Of a stretch of 64,000 nucleotides of DNA, positions 42,542 to 50,012 are shown in pieces. Under the pieces are notes generated by a model. That model worked only from the letters and a program-made list of their open reading frames with translations, was not told the DNA's origin and did no database searches. The position numbers were made by a program, and so were the translations under genes. The DNA lies in the NCBI RefSeq assembly GCF_034670185.1, contig NZ_JAXMNY010000001.1:1178001-1242000 (forward strand), written 5' to 3'. The stretch is from Nisaea sp. GTDB taxonomy: Bacteria > Pseudomonadota > Alphaproteobacteria > Thalassobaculales > Thalassobaculaceae. How positions within the stretch are numbered: the first letter of the stretch is position 1; each line of letters opens with the position of its first letter.

Positions 42542-43066
42542 TTGAAACATTTCGTATTCAACCGCCGCGCCGCGCTGCGCATTGCTGCGGCTTCCACCAT
42601 AACATTCTTTATGCGGGATTATCCGGCTCTTGCCGCTGGCGAGCCCCGCGACCTTCTCTGGGAGGACCTCCTCCCCGAGATCGACAGTCCGTCACAATCA
42701 TCAGGCATGAGCACACCTCTGCTCGACCACAGCAGCCCTCCTCCGGAACAGAGCATTACCGGCAAGGATGTTGTCCACGAACTGGCCGGAACCAGAATCC
42801 GTATTCCCGGATACATCATTCCGCTGGATTACAACGGCGAAGGCGTGAAGGAGCTCATCCTCGTGCCCTATGTCGGCGCCTGCATTCACGTCCCGCCGCC
42901 GCCGCCGAACCAGCTAATTCTGGTCAGGATCGAACAACCCTACAATCCGCGCGAGATGTTCGAGCCGGTCTACGTCACCGGCGTGCTCGGCATTCTCGAA
43001 GAGGAAACAGACCTGGCGGAAGTCGGATACAGCCTCCAGGCGGAGGCCATCACCCCTTACGAATAG
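42542..43066 (+). CDS. DUF3299 domain protein of the Zrg-type operon, TTG start
   Basis: 174 residues. The N-terminus HFVFNRRAALRIAAASTITF looks like a Tat or Sec signal, followed by a Pro-rich region. The DUF3299 core is IRIPGYIIPLDYNGEGVKELILVPYVGACIHVPPPPPNQLILV. The Cys-x2-HV-PPPPPNQ motif is the family hallmark, probably binding metal. The start is TTG 42542 after GAGGAGAG; no ATG is available. DUF3299 proteins accompany ZrgA and the ABC pair in other bacteria, so this completes the unit. The exact role is unknown. Confidence 0.85.
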   Translation: MKHFVFNRRAALRIAAASTITFFMRDYPALAAGEPRDLLWEDLLPEIDSPSQSSGMSTPLLDHSSPPPEQSITGKDVVHELAGTRIRIPGYIIPLDYNGEGVKELILVPYVGACIHVPPPPPNQLILVRIEQPYNPREMFEPVYVTGVLGILEEETDLAEVGYSLQAEAITPYE

Positions 43067-43184
43067 TGAATTGCCCGAATGAGCGAATTGCGTCTGGGTT
43101 AATTCGCGTCCTAAACTCCCGCTTCATTCCACTTCGCCGTGGCCCGTCTCCTTCGCCATGGCATCCCCGGGAGTCAGAATAGAT

Positions 43185-43568
43185 ATGTCATCCATAGGTC
43201 AGATGCTGTCCTTCATCTATACGGATGACCTAGTGTCTTCCTCCGCATTTCTTAGAGAAACCCTGGGGTTTCGCCTCGCGCTCAATCAGAACGACCGCTG
43301 CCATATCTTCGAAGTGGCGCCAAACGCCTTCCTCGGCGTTTGTACGAACCGCCCCCCAGCAGACGATCCGGCCGTCACCATCTCTTTCGTGTCCGATGAT
43401 GTGGACGGCTTCTACGAGCGTATGAAAGCCAAGGGCGTCGTCTTCGATGCCCCGCCCGCCTATAGCGAGACCTTCAACGTCTATTCAGCCTTCTTCCGGG
43501 GAATCGGTACTTACCGTTTCGAGATCCAGGAATTCAGGGATCCCAGTTGGCCCAAACCGGTCAGCTGA
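43185..43568 (+). CDS. VOC (glyoxalase/dioxygenase) superfamily protein
   Basis: 127 residues of a single vicinal-oxygen-chelate domain. SFIYTDDLVSSSAFLRETLGFRL begins the first beta-alpha-beta module, and VTISFVSDDVDGFYERMKAKGVVF the second, with a terminal YRFEIQEF strand whose Glu is the usual metal ligand. A His-Glu metal pattern is only partly visible (HIFEV). It could be a bleomycin-resistance-like or dioxygenase-like protein. ATG 43185 follows GGGAG, while an earlier ATG at 43158 lacks a ribosome site. It lies 26 bases before the amidase, likely in one transcript. Confidence 0.85.
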   Translation: MSSIGQMLSFIYTDDLVSSSAFLRETLGFRLALNQNDRCHIFEVAPNAFLGVCTNRPPADDPAVTISFVSDDVDGFYERMKAKGVVFDAPPAYSETFNVYSAFFRGIGTYRFEIQEFRDPSWPKPVS

Positions 43569-43594
43569 TCTGTTTCGAGTACAGGAGTAATAGT

Positions 43595-44992
43595 ATGAGC
43601 CGCGATCTCGCGATGATGAGTGCGACCGATCTGGTCCAGGCCTATGCCGCCGGAACCATCTCGCCGGTTGAGGCGGTGAAGGCCTCACTGGATGAAATCG
43701 GGAAGCACAACGAGGCATTCAATGCCTTTGTTCATATCGACGAGGACTCAACTTTGGCGGCCGCGAAAGCATCCGAGGCGCGCTGGAAGGCCGGGACACC
43801 AATCGGCATCGTCGATGGTGTTCCGACGACCATCAAGGATCTGGCCGAAGTAAAAGGCTGGCCAGTCCGGCGCGGCTCGAAAACCAGCGACCCGGATTTC
43901 AGAAGCGCAGCAGACTCTCCCTTCGTTGCCCGTCTGCGCGACCATGGCGCGGTCTTCATGGGCAAGACCACGACACCGGAATATGGCTGGAAAGGCGTGA
44001 CCGACAGCCCGCTCACCGGCATCACCCGTAATCCATGGAACCCGGACAAGACTCCGGGCGGCTCTTCCGGTGGCGCAGCAGTGGCGACGGCACTGGGCAT
44101 GGGGGCGCTGAACCAGGGGACGGATGGCGGCGGGTCGATCCGCATCCCAGCGGCCTATAGCGGCATCTTTGGCCTGAAGCCGACTTTCGGTCGCGTGCCG
44201 CAATATCCCGCCAGCGTGATGGGGACGGTTTCCCATGCAGGCCCGATGACACGGACGGTCGCCGACGCCGCCTTGATGCTGACCGTCATGAGCGGCCTGC
44301 ATGTGATGGACTGGTACACTGCACCCGACGATGGGCTCGATTTCCGGCAACTCTCCGGGAAATCCGTCCGGGGCATGCGCGTCGCCTACAGCCCGGATCT
44401 GGGTTTTGCAAAAGTCGATCCGGAGATAGCCACACTGGTCGCCACGGCGGTGAAGCGCCTGGCCGAACTCGGCGCTCATATCGAGGAAGTCGATCTCGAT
44501 TTTTCGTTTTCCGCGGAAACATTCAGACTTCACTGGTTTACCGGTGCCGCCAACGCCTACCGGAACCTCAGCCCGGAACAGCGCGAGATGCTCGACCCTG
44601 GCCTCGCCGAAGTCTGTCTGGAAGGGCTGGAAATCACGCTCCCCGATTACCAGGACGGAATTCAGGCCCGGGAGAGACTTGGCCTTGAAGTAAACCAGCT
44701 GCTGGACCGCTACGACCTTCTGCTGACGCCGGCAATGCCGACAGCGGCTTTCGAGGCCGGGCGTGAAGTCCCGGAAGGCTCGGGCATGCGCCGCTGGACC
44801 GAATGGACCGCTTTCACCTACCCGTTCAACCTGACCCAGCACCCGGCCGCATCCGTTCCCTGCGGCTTCACGAGCGAGGGGCTGCCGGCCGGATTGCAGA
44901 TCGTCGGACAGAAGTACCGGGAAGACAAAGTGCTCCAGGCGAGTGCAGCTTACGAAGCGCTTTGCCCGTTCAAAATGCCAACCGTTGACTGA
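43595..44992 (+). CDS. Amidase (amidase-signature family)
   Basis: 465 residues. The catalytic triad Ser-cisSer-Lys is visible: Lys in PTTIKDLAEVKGW, and the signature GGSSGGAAVATALGMGALNQGTDGGGSIRIP-type block, quoted here only for its GGSSGG and GTDGGGSIR parts. The fold continues to GIFGLKPTFGRVPQYP, which is standard. These cytoplasmic enzymes hydrolyse amides to acid and ammonia. It is not GatA: no gatB or gatC is present, and the C-terminal half differs. AGGAG precedes ATG 43595. Probably co-transcribed with the VOC protein. Substrate unknown. Confidence 0.92.
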   Translation: MSRDLAMMSATDLVQAYAAGTISPVEAVKASLDEIGKHNEAFNAFVHIDEDSTLAAAKASEARWKAGTPIGIVDGVPTTIKDLAEVKGWPVRRGSKTSDPDFRSAADSPFVARLRDHGAVFMGKTTTPEYGWKGVTDSPLTGITRNPWNPDKTPGGSSGGAAVATALGMGALNQGTDGGGSIRIPAAYSGIFGLKPTFGRVPQYPASVMGTVSHAGPMTRTVADAALMLTVMSGLHVMDWYTAPDDGLDFRQLSGKSVRGMRVAYSPDLGFAKVDPEIATLVATAVKRLAELGAHIEEVDLDFSFSAETFRLHWFTGAANAYRNLSPEQREMLDPGLAEVCLEGLEITLPDYQDGIQARERLGLEVNQLLDRYDLLLTPAMPTAAFEAGREVPEGSGMRRWTEWTAFTYPFNLTQHPAASVPCGFTSEGLPAGLQIVGQKYREDKVLQASAAYEALCPFKMPTVD

Positions 44993-45086
44993 CCACAATC
45001 ACGCGCCGGCCTGTACAGATTGGCAAAAGACGCGAATACTGACTCTAGGTGGATTAAATATCTCACCAGAGTGAGAGGTAGTTGCC

Positions 45087-45554
45087 ATGCCTGACCTGCG
45101 TCCGGACCAGACGAAAACCCTCTCAGAGGGGCTCTCAAGCATTCAGGGACAGGCTGAACGTCTGCTTGGCAAAACGTCGGGCGACATTATCGCATCCCAG
45201 GTCGCGGAACTGCTGCATGAGCTTGCCGCACTCCGCCTCCTGGTCGATTTGCCACAAGACGGAGACCGGCGGCGCGACCTCAGAGAGCCGCGCCGCGATA
45301 TTTCAATCTTCCGGATCGATGGCAAGGACGTCGATTGCGCCATCGAGGACCTGTCAATCGGCGGCGCCTATATAATCGCGGATTGGCCGGTCAAGCCGGA
45401 TACCGAGATCGAGCTGAACATTCCCGAGGCCGGAAATGTGGCTGCAAGGGTCGTAAGCAGCACCGAGAACGGCGTCCATGTGCAGTTCGACAACATCAGC
45501 GACCCGCAACTGATCGCCATCGCCAACAGCATGAGAGCGCATTACACCAAATAA
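45087..45554 (+). CDS. PilZ domain protein
   Basis: 155 residues. A helical N-terminal part (residues about 1-55, ASQVAELLHELAALRLLVDL) is followed by a PilZ domain. The domain has the Arg-rich c-di-GMP motif REPRRDISIF and DLSIGGAYI for the D/N-x-S-x-x-G element. A beta-barrel then ends VHVQFDNISDP. It should bind cyclic di-GMP and control motility or surface behaviour, but no partner is encoded nearby. The gene ends 12 bases from a convergent gene. Confidence 0.87.
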   Translation: MPDLRPDQTKTLSEGLSSIQGQAERLLGKTSGDIIASQVAELLHELAALRLLVDLPQDGDRRRDLREPRRDISIFRIDGKDVDCAIEDLSIGGAYIIADWPVKPDTEIELNIPEAGNVAARVVSSTENGVHVQFDNISDPQLIAIANSMRAHYTK

Positions 45555-45565
45555 ACTGGCGCCCG

Positions 45566-46162
45566 TTAGAATGCAGAACCCGGCGCGATGATCGCGAACC
45601 GGTCCGAAAGTCCCGCCAGACTGGCTTCATGCAGCATATCTGCATCGACGACCTTGCCGCCCGTGGGACTCGGCAGAGCGCGGGTTGCGCAGCCATCAGA
45701 GATTACCGCAGAACTCCAGCCAAGATCCAACGCCGCACGGGTGGTTGAGCTGACGCACATATGGGTCATGAAACCGCCAATGATGAGCTTCTTGCGGCCC
45801 GTCGCTTCAAGCACGGCCTGAAGGTTGGTGCCTGCGAAGGAATTCGGCAGCTTCTTGTCGACAATCTCCTCGCCCGCATGCGGCGCGACCGCGTCGATGA
45901 TTTCAAACCGGTCCGTTTCCGGATCGAACGCCCCACCCGGATTGCCCTTGTGACGGACATGAACGACCGGAGTGCCAGCCGCCCGTGCTTTCGCCAGCAC
46001 CTTCGCCAACACGTCTGTTGCCGGTGCTACCCCCGGCAGTGCAAGCGCACCGCTGACATATTCGTTCTGTGCATCGATCAGCAACAGGACAGCCTCTCCG
46101 AGGGCTGGCGGCGTGTTGGGCACGCCAGCCATCTGGAGCAATGTTTTCGGTGTATCACTCAT
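45566..46162 (-). CDS. Isochorismatase-family cysteine hydrolase
   Basis: 198 residues. The catalytic Asp is in VLLLIDAQNEYVSG, Lys in VDKKLPNSFAGTNLQ, and Cys in MTHMCVSSTTRAALDLG, the three-residue set of the isochorismatase/nicotinamidase group. These enzymes hydrolyse amides, N-carbamoyl groups or vinyl ethers. GAGGAAAC precedes ATG 46162. It lies 34 bases after the D-aminoacylase gene on the same strand, so a role in amide or N-carbamoyl breakdown beside D-amino acid recovery is plausible but unproven. Confidence 0.9.
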   Translation of the reverse strand: MSDTPKTLLQMAGVPNTPPALGEAVLLLIDAQNEYVSGALALPGVAPATDVLAKVLAKARAAGTPVVHVRHKGNPGGAFDPETDRFEIIDAVAPHAGEEIVDKKLPNSFAGTNLQAVLEATGRKKLIIGGFMTHMCVSSTTRAALDLGWSSAVISDGCATRALPSPTGGKVVDADMLHEASLAGLSDRFAIIAPGSAF

Positions 46163-46196
46163 TTTTTGTTTCCTCAGGTTTGCGCGGTTTGGCGCT

Positions 46197-47654
46197 TTAA
46201 GCAGCGAGCGGTCCCATGCCCCGGCGCAGGGCCTTGCCCGGACGCGCGCCAGTATGAGCCCCCGCGCCCCAGACCATGCGGCCATTGACGAAGACACTCT
46301 CTATGCCGCCGGACGGCGCGGTCGGATTGTCAAAATCGGCCCGGTCGATCACCGTCTTCTCGTCGAACACGCAGATATCGGCAAAGTTGCCTTCGGCAAT
46401 CCTGCCCCGCCCCTTCAGGCCGAACTTGTCAGCGGAAAGCCCTGTCATGCGGCGGACCGCCTCTTCCAGAGGGAAGAGTTCGAGATCGCGGCAATAGTGC
46501 CCCAGAACACGCGGGAACGTGCCCCACAAGCGGGGATGCGGGAATTCGTCATGCGGCAAACCGTCGGAGCCGATCATGGCATGTTTGAACTTGAGGATGC
46601 GCTGCACATCCTCCTCGCTCATGCTGAAATAAATCGCGCCGGCCGGCTGCAGCATCTCGGCAGCCTCAAACAGATCACAGCCGAATTCCTTGGCAATATC
46701 GTCCAGCATCCGCCCGGCCAGATCCGGGCGGGATTTCGACCAGGTGATCTTCACCTTCTCGGCAAGCGCGATGGCGTCGGCCTTCAGCACAGTCGAGGAT
46801 GCCGCATAAGGATAGATATCGAGGCCGATATCCTGGTGATGCATGTGTTTCTCGATGCAGGCCAGGGTCTCGCAGCTACGGCCGAAATTGTGTTTTCCCT
46901 GCACCTTGTGGTGCGAAACGATCACCGGCACGTCCGCTTCACGGCCGATGGTGAAGGTCTCCTCAAGGGAGTCGATGACCTGGTCCGACTCGTTGCGCAT
47001 ATGGGTCACATAGCGGGCGCCAAAAGCTTTCAGGCTGCGTGACAGCTCGATCACCTCTTCGGTCGGCGCCTTCTGCGACGGTGCATAGAAAAGCCCGGTG
47101 GAGAAACCGACGGCTCCGGCTTCCAGCCCTTCTTCAAGCAGGCCGCGCATGGACTTGATCTCTTCGCTGGTCGCTCCCCGATCAAGACGGTCCATGATGC
47201 CGACCCGGAGGGTTGAATGACCGACCAAAAAGGCCGCGTTCACCGAGGCGGGCGCCTGCTCCACAGCGCGCAGGAAGGAATCGAATGTGGCGAACTTGTA
47301 CCAGTCAGCGTCCCCGATCAGATCGAGCGGTGGCGGCGGCACGTCGGTCACCAACGGTGCGAGGCTGATACCGCAATTGCCGACGACCACGGTCGTGACA
47401 CCCTGGCTGACCTTCATGTCGAAATCCGGCTCGCACAGCAGCATCCGGTCGTCGTGAGTATGCACGTCGATGAAGCCAGGCGCGACGATGCGGTTGCTGA
47501 CATCGATCCGGCGTCCAGCATCCGACTCGGACAGATCGCCGATAGCTGCAATCTGCTCGTCCCGGATACCGACATCCGCACGCCGTCTCGGCGCGCCGGT
47601 GCCATCAATGACATCGCCGCCCTCCAGAACAACATCGAACCCTGCCTCAGCCAT
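46197..47654 (-). CDS. N-acyl-D-amino-acid deacylase (D-aminoacylase) family amidohydrolase
   Basis: 485 residues. The N-terminal beta domain (VVLEGGDVIDGTGAPRRRAD) leads to APGFIDVHTHDDRMLL with metal-binding His, then QGVTTVVVGNCGISLAP, whose Cys is a metal ligand in D-aminoacylases. Later come YVTHMRNESD, VPVIVSHHKVQG and IGSDGLPHDEFPHPR, all typical. Expected reaction: N-acyl-D-amino acid to D-amino acid plus carboxylate. ATG 47654 is used. It is divergent from a D-amino acid oxidase-like gene across a gap with a perfect dyad (47733-47760), and co-regulation is likely. Confidence 0.9.
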   Translation of the reverse strand: MAEAGFDVVLEGGDVIDGTGAPRRRADVGIRDEQIAAIGDLSESDAGRRIDVSNRIVAPGFIDVHTHDDRMLLCEPDFDMKVSQGVTTVVVGNCGISLAPLVTDVPPPPLDLIGDADWYKFATFDSFLRAVEQAPASVNAAFLVGHSTLRVGIMDRLDRGATSEEIKSMRGLLEEGLEAGAVGFSTGLFYAPSQKAPTEEVIELSRSLKAFGARYVTHMRNESDQVIDSLEETFTIGREADVPVIVSHHKVQGKHNFGRSCETLACIEKHMHHQDIGLDIYPYAASSTVLKADAIALAEKVKITWSKSRPDLAGRMLDDIAKEFGCDLFEAAEMLQPAGAIYFSMSEEDVQRILKFKHAMIGSDGLPHDEFPHPRLWGTFPRVLGHYCRDLELFPLEEAVRRMTGLSADKFGLKGRGRIAEGNFADICVFDEKTVIDRADFDNPTAPSGGIESVFVNGRMVWGAGAHTGARPGKALRRGMGPLAA

Positions 47655-47732
47655 TACCCGATCCCCTCTGTCGAAATATTTCCAGACTAGATCGGACGAG
47701 GACGCGCGGATGAAGTCAATGGCCGCAGCGGA

Positions 47733-47760
47733 ACTTATGCCCGAGCCTGTCAGCATAAGT
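47733..47760. promoter_or_regulatory. Inverted repeat between divergent D-amino acid genes
   Basis: ACTTATGC (47733-47740) and GCATAAGT (47753-47760) form a perfect 8-base dyad with a 12-base spacer. It sits in the roughly 160-base gap between the aminoacylase start at 47654 and the oxidase start at 47817. The position suits a regulator controlling both directions. No regulator gene is adjacent. Confidence 0.5.
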
Positions 47761-47816
47761 AGGACAAGCCTTGAGATTGGGGAAAGTCACGGCGTAGGCT
47801 CTGGGTCCCTCTCGAA

Positions 47817-49004
47817 ATGGATCACAACATGACTCCCAGCACGAACCGCCAGGCGGATTACATCATTATCGGCGCCGGTATGGCGGGCGCATCCTGCGCT
47901 TACTTTCTTGCTCCGCATGGCTCCGTCCTGCTGCTGGAGCGGGAAAGCCAGCCCGGCTATCACACGACCGGACGCTCCGCTGCCCTCTATATCGAGAGTT
48001 ATGGAAATGCCGCGATCCGCGCGTTGAACCGTGCCGGAAAGCCGTTCTTTCTGAACCCGCCGGAGGGTTTCGCCCAAGATCCTATACTGACGCCGCGCGG
48101 CTCGCTGATTCTGGCCGAAGCAGACCAACTCGATGCGCTGGCCGAAATACACAAGGAACTGGCGGCAAACACGACCGGAACCGAGATCGTCGAGGGCGCC
48201 CGCCTGCTGGAGCTATTCCCGGCAATCGATCCCGCCAAGACCGTGCGAGGCCTCTATGATCCGAGCGACATGGACATGGATGTCCATGCCCTGCACTGGG
48301 GCTTTATCCGCGGCATGCGCGCCAGTGGCGGAGAAATCGTGACAGACGCCGAAATCCAGGGACTGACCCGAACTGGGGACGGCTGGACGGTCGAGACACG
48401 GGCAGGAACCTTCACTGCACCCGTCGTCATCAATGCTGCCGGCGCCTGGGCGGACGAAGTTGGCAAGATGGCCGGCGCCAAGCCGATCGGACTCATACCG
48501 AAACGGCGCACAGCCTTCACCTTCGATCCGCCGGAAGGGATCAATCCGGATACATTGCCCGCAGTCGTGAACGTGAACGAGGACTGGTACATCAAGCCGG
48601 AGGGCGGACGCTTCCTTGGCTCCCCCGCAGATGAGACCCCCTCCATGCCCACGGATGCCCAGCCCGAGGATCTCGACCTCGCCATCGCCGTCGACCGGAT
48701 CGAGAATGCCACCACGCTGAAGGTAGGACGCTTTCACAGCCGCTGGGCCGGGCTGCGCTCTTTTGTCGAGGACAAATCCCCGGTCGTCGGGTTCGAGCCC
48801 GGCCTTGATGGGTTCTTCTGGCTTGCAGGACAAGGCGGATACGGCATCCAGACTTCCGCTGCCATGGGAATGACGTCCGCCGCGCTGGCGCAAGGCAAGC
48901 CACTGCCCGATCAGGTCGCCGCCGAGGGACTCGCTATTGCGGATCTCGCTCCTAATCGCCCGTCGCTCGCAAATGCTGCCTACTTCACTGGCGCGGAGTC
49001 CTGA
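47817..49004 (+). CDS. FAD-dependent oxidoreductase (D-amino acid oxidase/dehydrogenase type)
   Basis: 395 residues. The dinucleotide motif is YIIIGAGMAGASCAYFL, followed by LLLERESQPGYHTTGRSAALY. A substrate-cap region follows, then VVINAAGAWADEVGKMAG and the C-terminal FWLAGQGGYGIQTSAAMG that closes over the FAD. The fold is DAO/DadA-like, oxidising an amine or D-amino acid to an imine. Either ATG 47817 or 47829 could start it. The divergent aminoacylase would supply free D-amino acids, making a short route. Electron acceptor (O2 or quinone) is not predictable. Confidence 0.9.
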   Translation: MDHNMTPSTNRQADYIIIGAGMAGASCAYFLAPHGSVLLLERESQPGYHTTGRSAALYIESYGNAAIRALNRAGKPFFLNPPEGFAQDPILTPRGSLILAEADQLDALAEIHKELAANTTGTEIVEGARLLELFPAIDPAKTVRGLYDPSDMDMDVHALHWGFIRGMRASGGEIVTDAEIQGLTRTGDGWTVETRAGTFTAPVVINAAGAWADEVGKMAGAKPIGLIPKRRTAFTFDPPEGINPDTLPAVVNVNEDWYIKPEGGRFLGSPADETPSMPTDAQPEDLDLAIAVDRIENATTLKVGRFHSRWAGLRSFVEDKSPVVGFEPGLDGFFWLAGQGGYGIQTSAAMGMTSAALAQGKPLPDQVAAEGLAIADLAPNRPSLANAAYFTGAES

Positions 49005-49060
49005 GTAGGAAAAAGATTTCCACTGGACCGGGGTAAAGAGGCTAGGCTTTCCCTGTACAA

Positions 49061-49109
49061 CGCAAAAAGGCGACCGAACTGTGCAAATGATTCCCTGCCC
49101 CTTTTTGCG
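49061..49109. promoter_or_regulatory. Long-spacer inverted repeat upstream of the cysD promoter
   Basis: CGCAAAAAGG (49061-49070) and CCTTTTTGCG (49100-49109) are perfect complements separated by 29 bases. The right arm ends 3 bases before the -35 box at 49113. It could be a regulator-binding pair or, as RNA, the terminator hairpin of the oxidase gene ending at 49004. Confidence 0.4.
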
Positions 49110-49112
49110 CTT

Positions 49113-49141
49113 TTGACAAGAGGCCATATGACGCCTAGAAA
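49113..49141 (+). promoter_or_regulatory. Sigma70-type promoter for cysD-cysNC
   Basis: TTGACA at 49113-49118 and TAGAAA at 49136-49141 have exact 17-base spacing. They lie 40 bases before the cysD start, giving a short leader. The -35 box is a consensus match. Confidence 0.6.
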
Positions 49142-49180
49142 CCGCGCTCCACTTGGATTTTGAACGGAACACCCGGCCCG

Positions 49181-49975
49181 ATGGATCATCTCGACGCGCT
49201 GGAAGCGCAGAGTGTCTATATTCTGCGTGAAGCATTTAACAAGTTCGACCGTATGGGCATGCTCTGGTCCCTCGGCAAGGATTCGAACGTCATGGTGTGG
49301 CTCGCCCGCAAAGCGTTCCTGGGCCATGTCCCGTTTCCGTTGATGTTCTGCGACACCGGAAAGAAATTTCCGGAGATGTATGACTTCCAGAAAAAGTATT
49401 CCGCCGAATGGGGTGTGAACCTGATCGTCCGGGACTGCCCGCCGATTGAGGAGATCGATCCGACGCTGCCGCCGGCCACCCGCTCCGCCGCCCGCAAAAC
49501 CGAGGCGCTCAAGCGCCTGATCGCCGAGCAAAACATGCAGGCCGTCGTCGCCGGTATCCGCCGGGACGAGGAAGCCACCCGCGCCAAGGAACGCGTCTTC
49601 AGCCCGCGCGGCACGAACGCCGAATGGGATTTCCGCGACCAGCCGCCGGAATTCTGGGATCAGTTCAAGACCGACTTCGCGCCCGGCACCCATATCCGGA
49701 TCCATCCGATCCTGCATTGGACGGAGCTCGACATCTGGCGTTACATCCAGCGCGAGGGCATTCCGATCGTCGACCTGTATTTCTCTAAGAACGGCAAGCG
49801 CTATCGCTCTCTCGGCGATCAGGACATAACGAACCCGATCGAGAGCGAAGCCGGCACGATCGAAGAGATCATCACCGAGCTTGAAGGCACCAGTATCGCC
49901 GAACGCAGCGGCCGTGCCATGGACCACGAGGCGGAAGACGCCTTCGAACGGCTCCGCACCGCAGGCTATATGTAA
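49181..49975 (+). CDS. cysD: Sulfate adenylyltransferase subunit 2
   Basis: 264 residues. The PP-loop ATP pyrophosphatase motif SLGKDSNVMVWLARKAF lies near 29-45. FCDTGKKFPEMYDF, VVAGIRRDEEATRAKERVFS, HPILHWTELDIWRYIQREG and the final EEIITELEGTSIAERSGRA are characteristic of CysD. It adenylates sulfate with ATP to APS in the cytoplasm, helped by the GTPase CysN. ATG 49181 matches the family start MDHLDALEAQS; an upstream TTG at 49160 is less likely. cysNC follows 37 bases downstream. Confidence 0.95.
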   Translation: MDHLDALEAQSVYILREAFNKFDRMGMLWSLGKDSNVMVWLARKAFLGHVPFPLMFCDTGKKFPEMYDFQKKYSAEWGVNLIVRDCPPIEEIDPTLPPATRSAARKTEALKRLIAEQNMQAVVAGIRRDEEATRAKERVFSPRGTNAEWDFRDQPPEFWDQFKTDFAPGTHIRIHPILHWTELDIWRYIQREGIPIVDLYFSKNGKRYRSLGDQDITNPIESEAGTIEEIITELEGTSIAERSGRAMDHEAEDAFERLRTAGYM

Positions 49976-50012
49976 GCCCTATTGCCGCATCTGATCGGTC
50001 AAGAGTTTCAAA

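Noticed and set aside
43595..44992. Assignment of the amidase as GatA of the tRNA amidotransferase.
   Set aside because: No gatB or gatC lies beside it, and the C-terminal half does not resemble GatA.
48213..49235. A 340-codon minus frame opposite the FAD oxidoreductase and cysD promoter.
   Set aside because: Shadow frame running across the promoter region, with no ribosome site.
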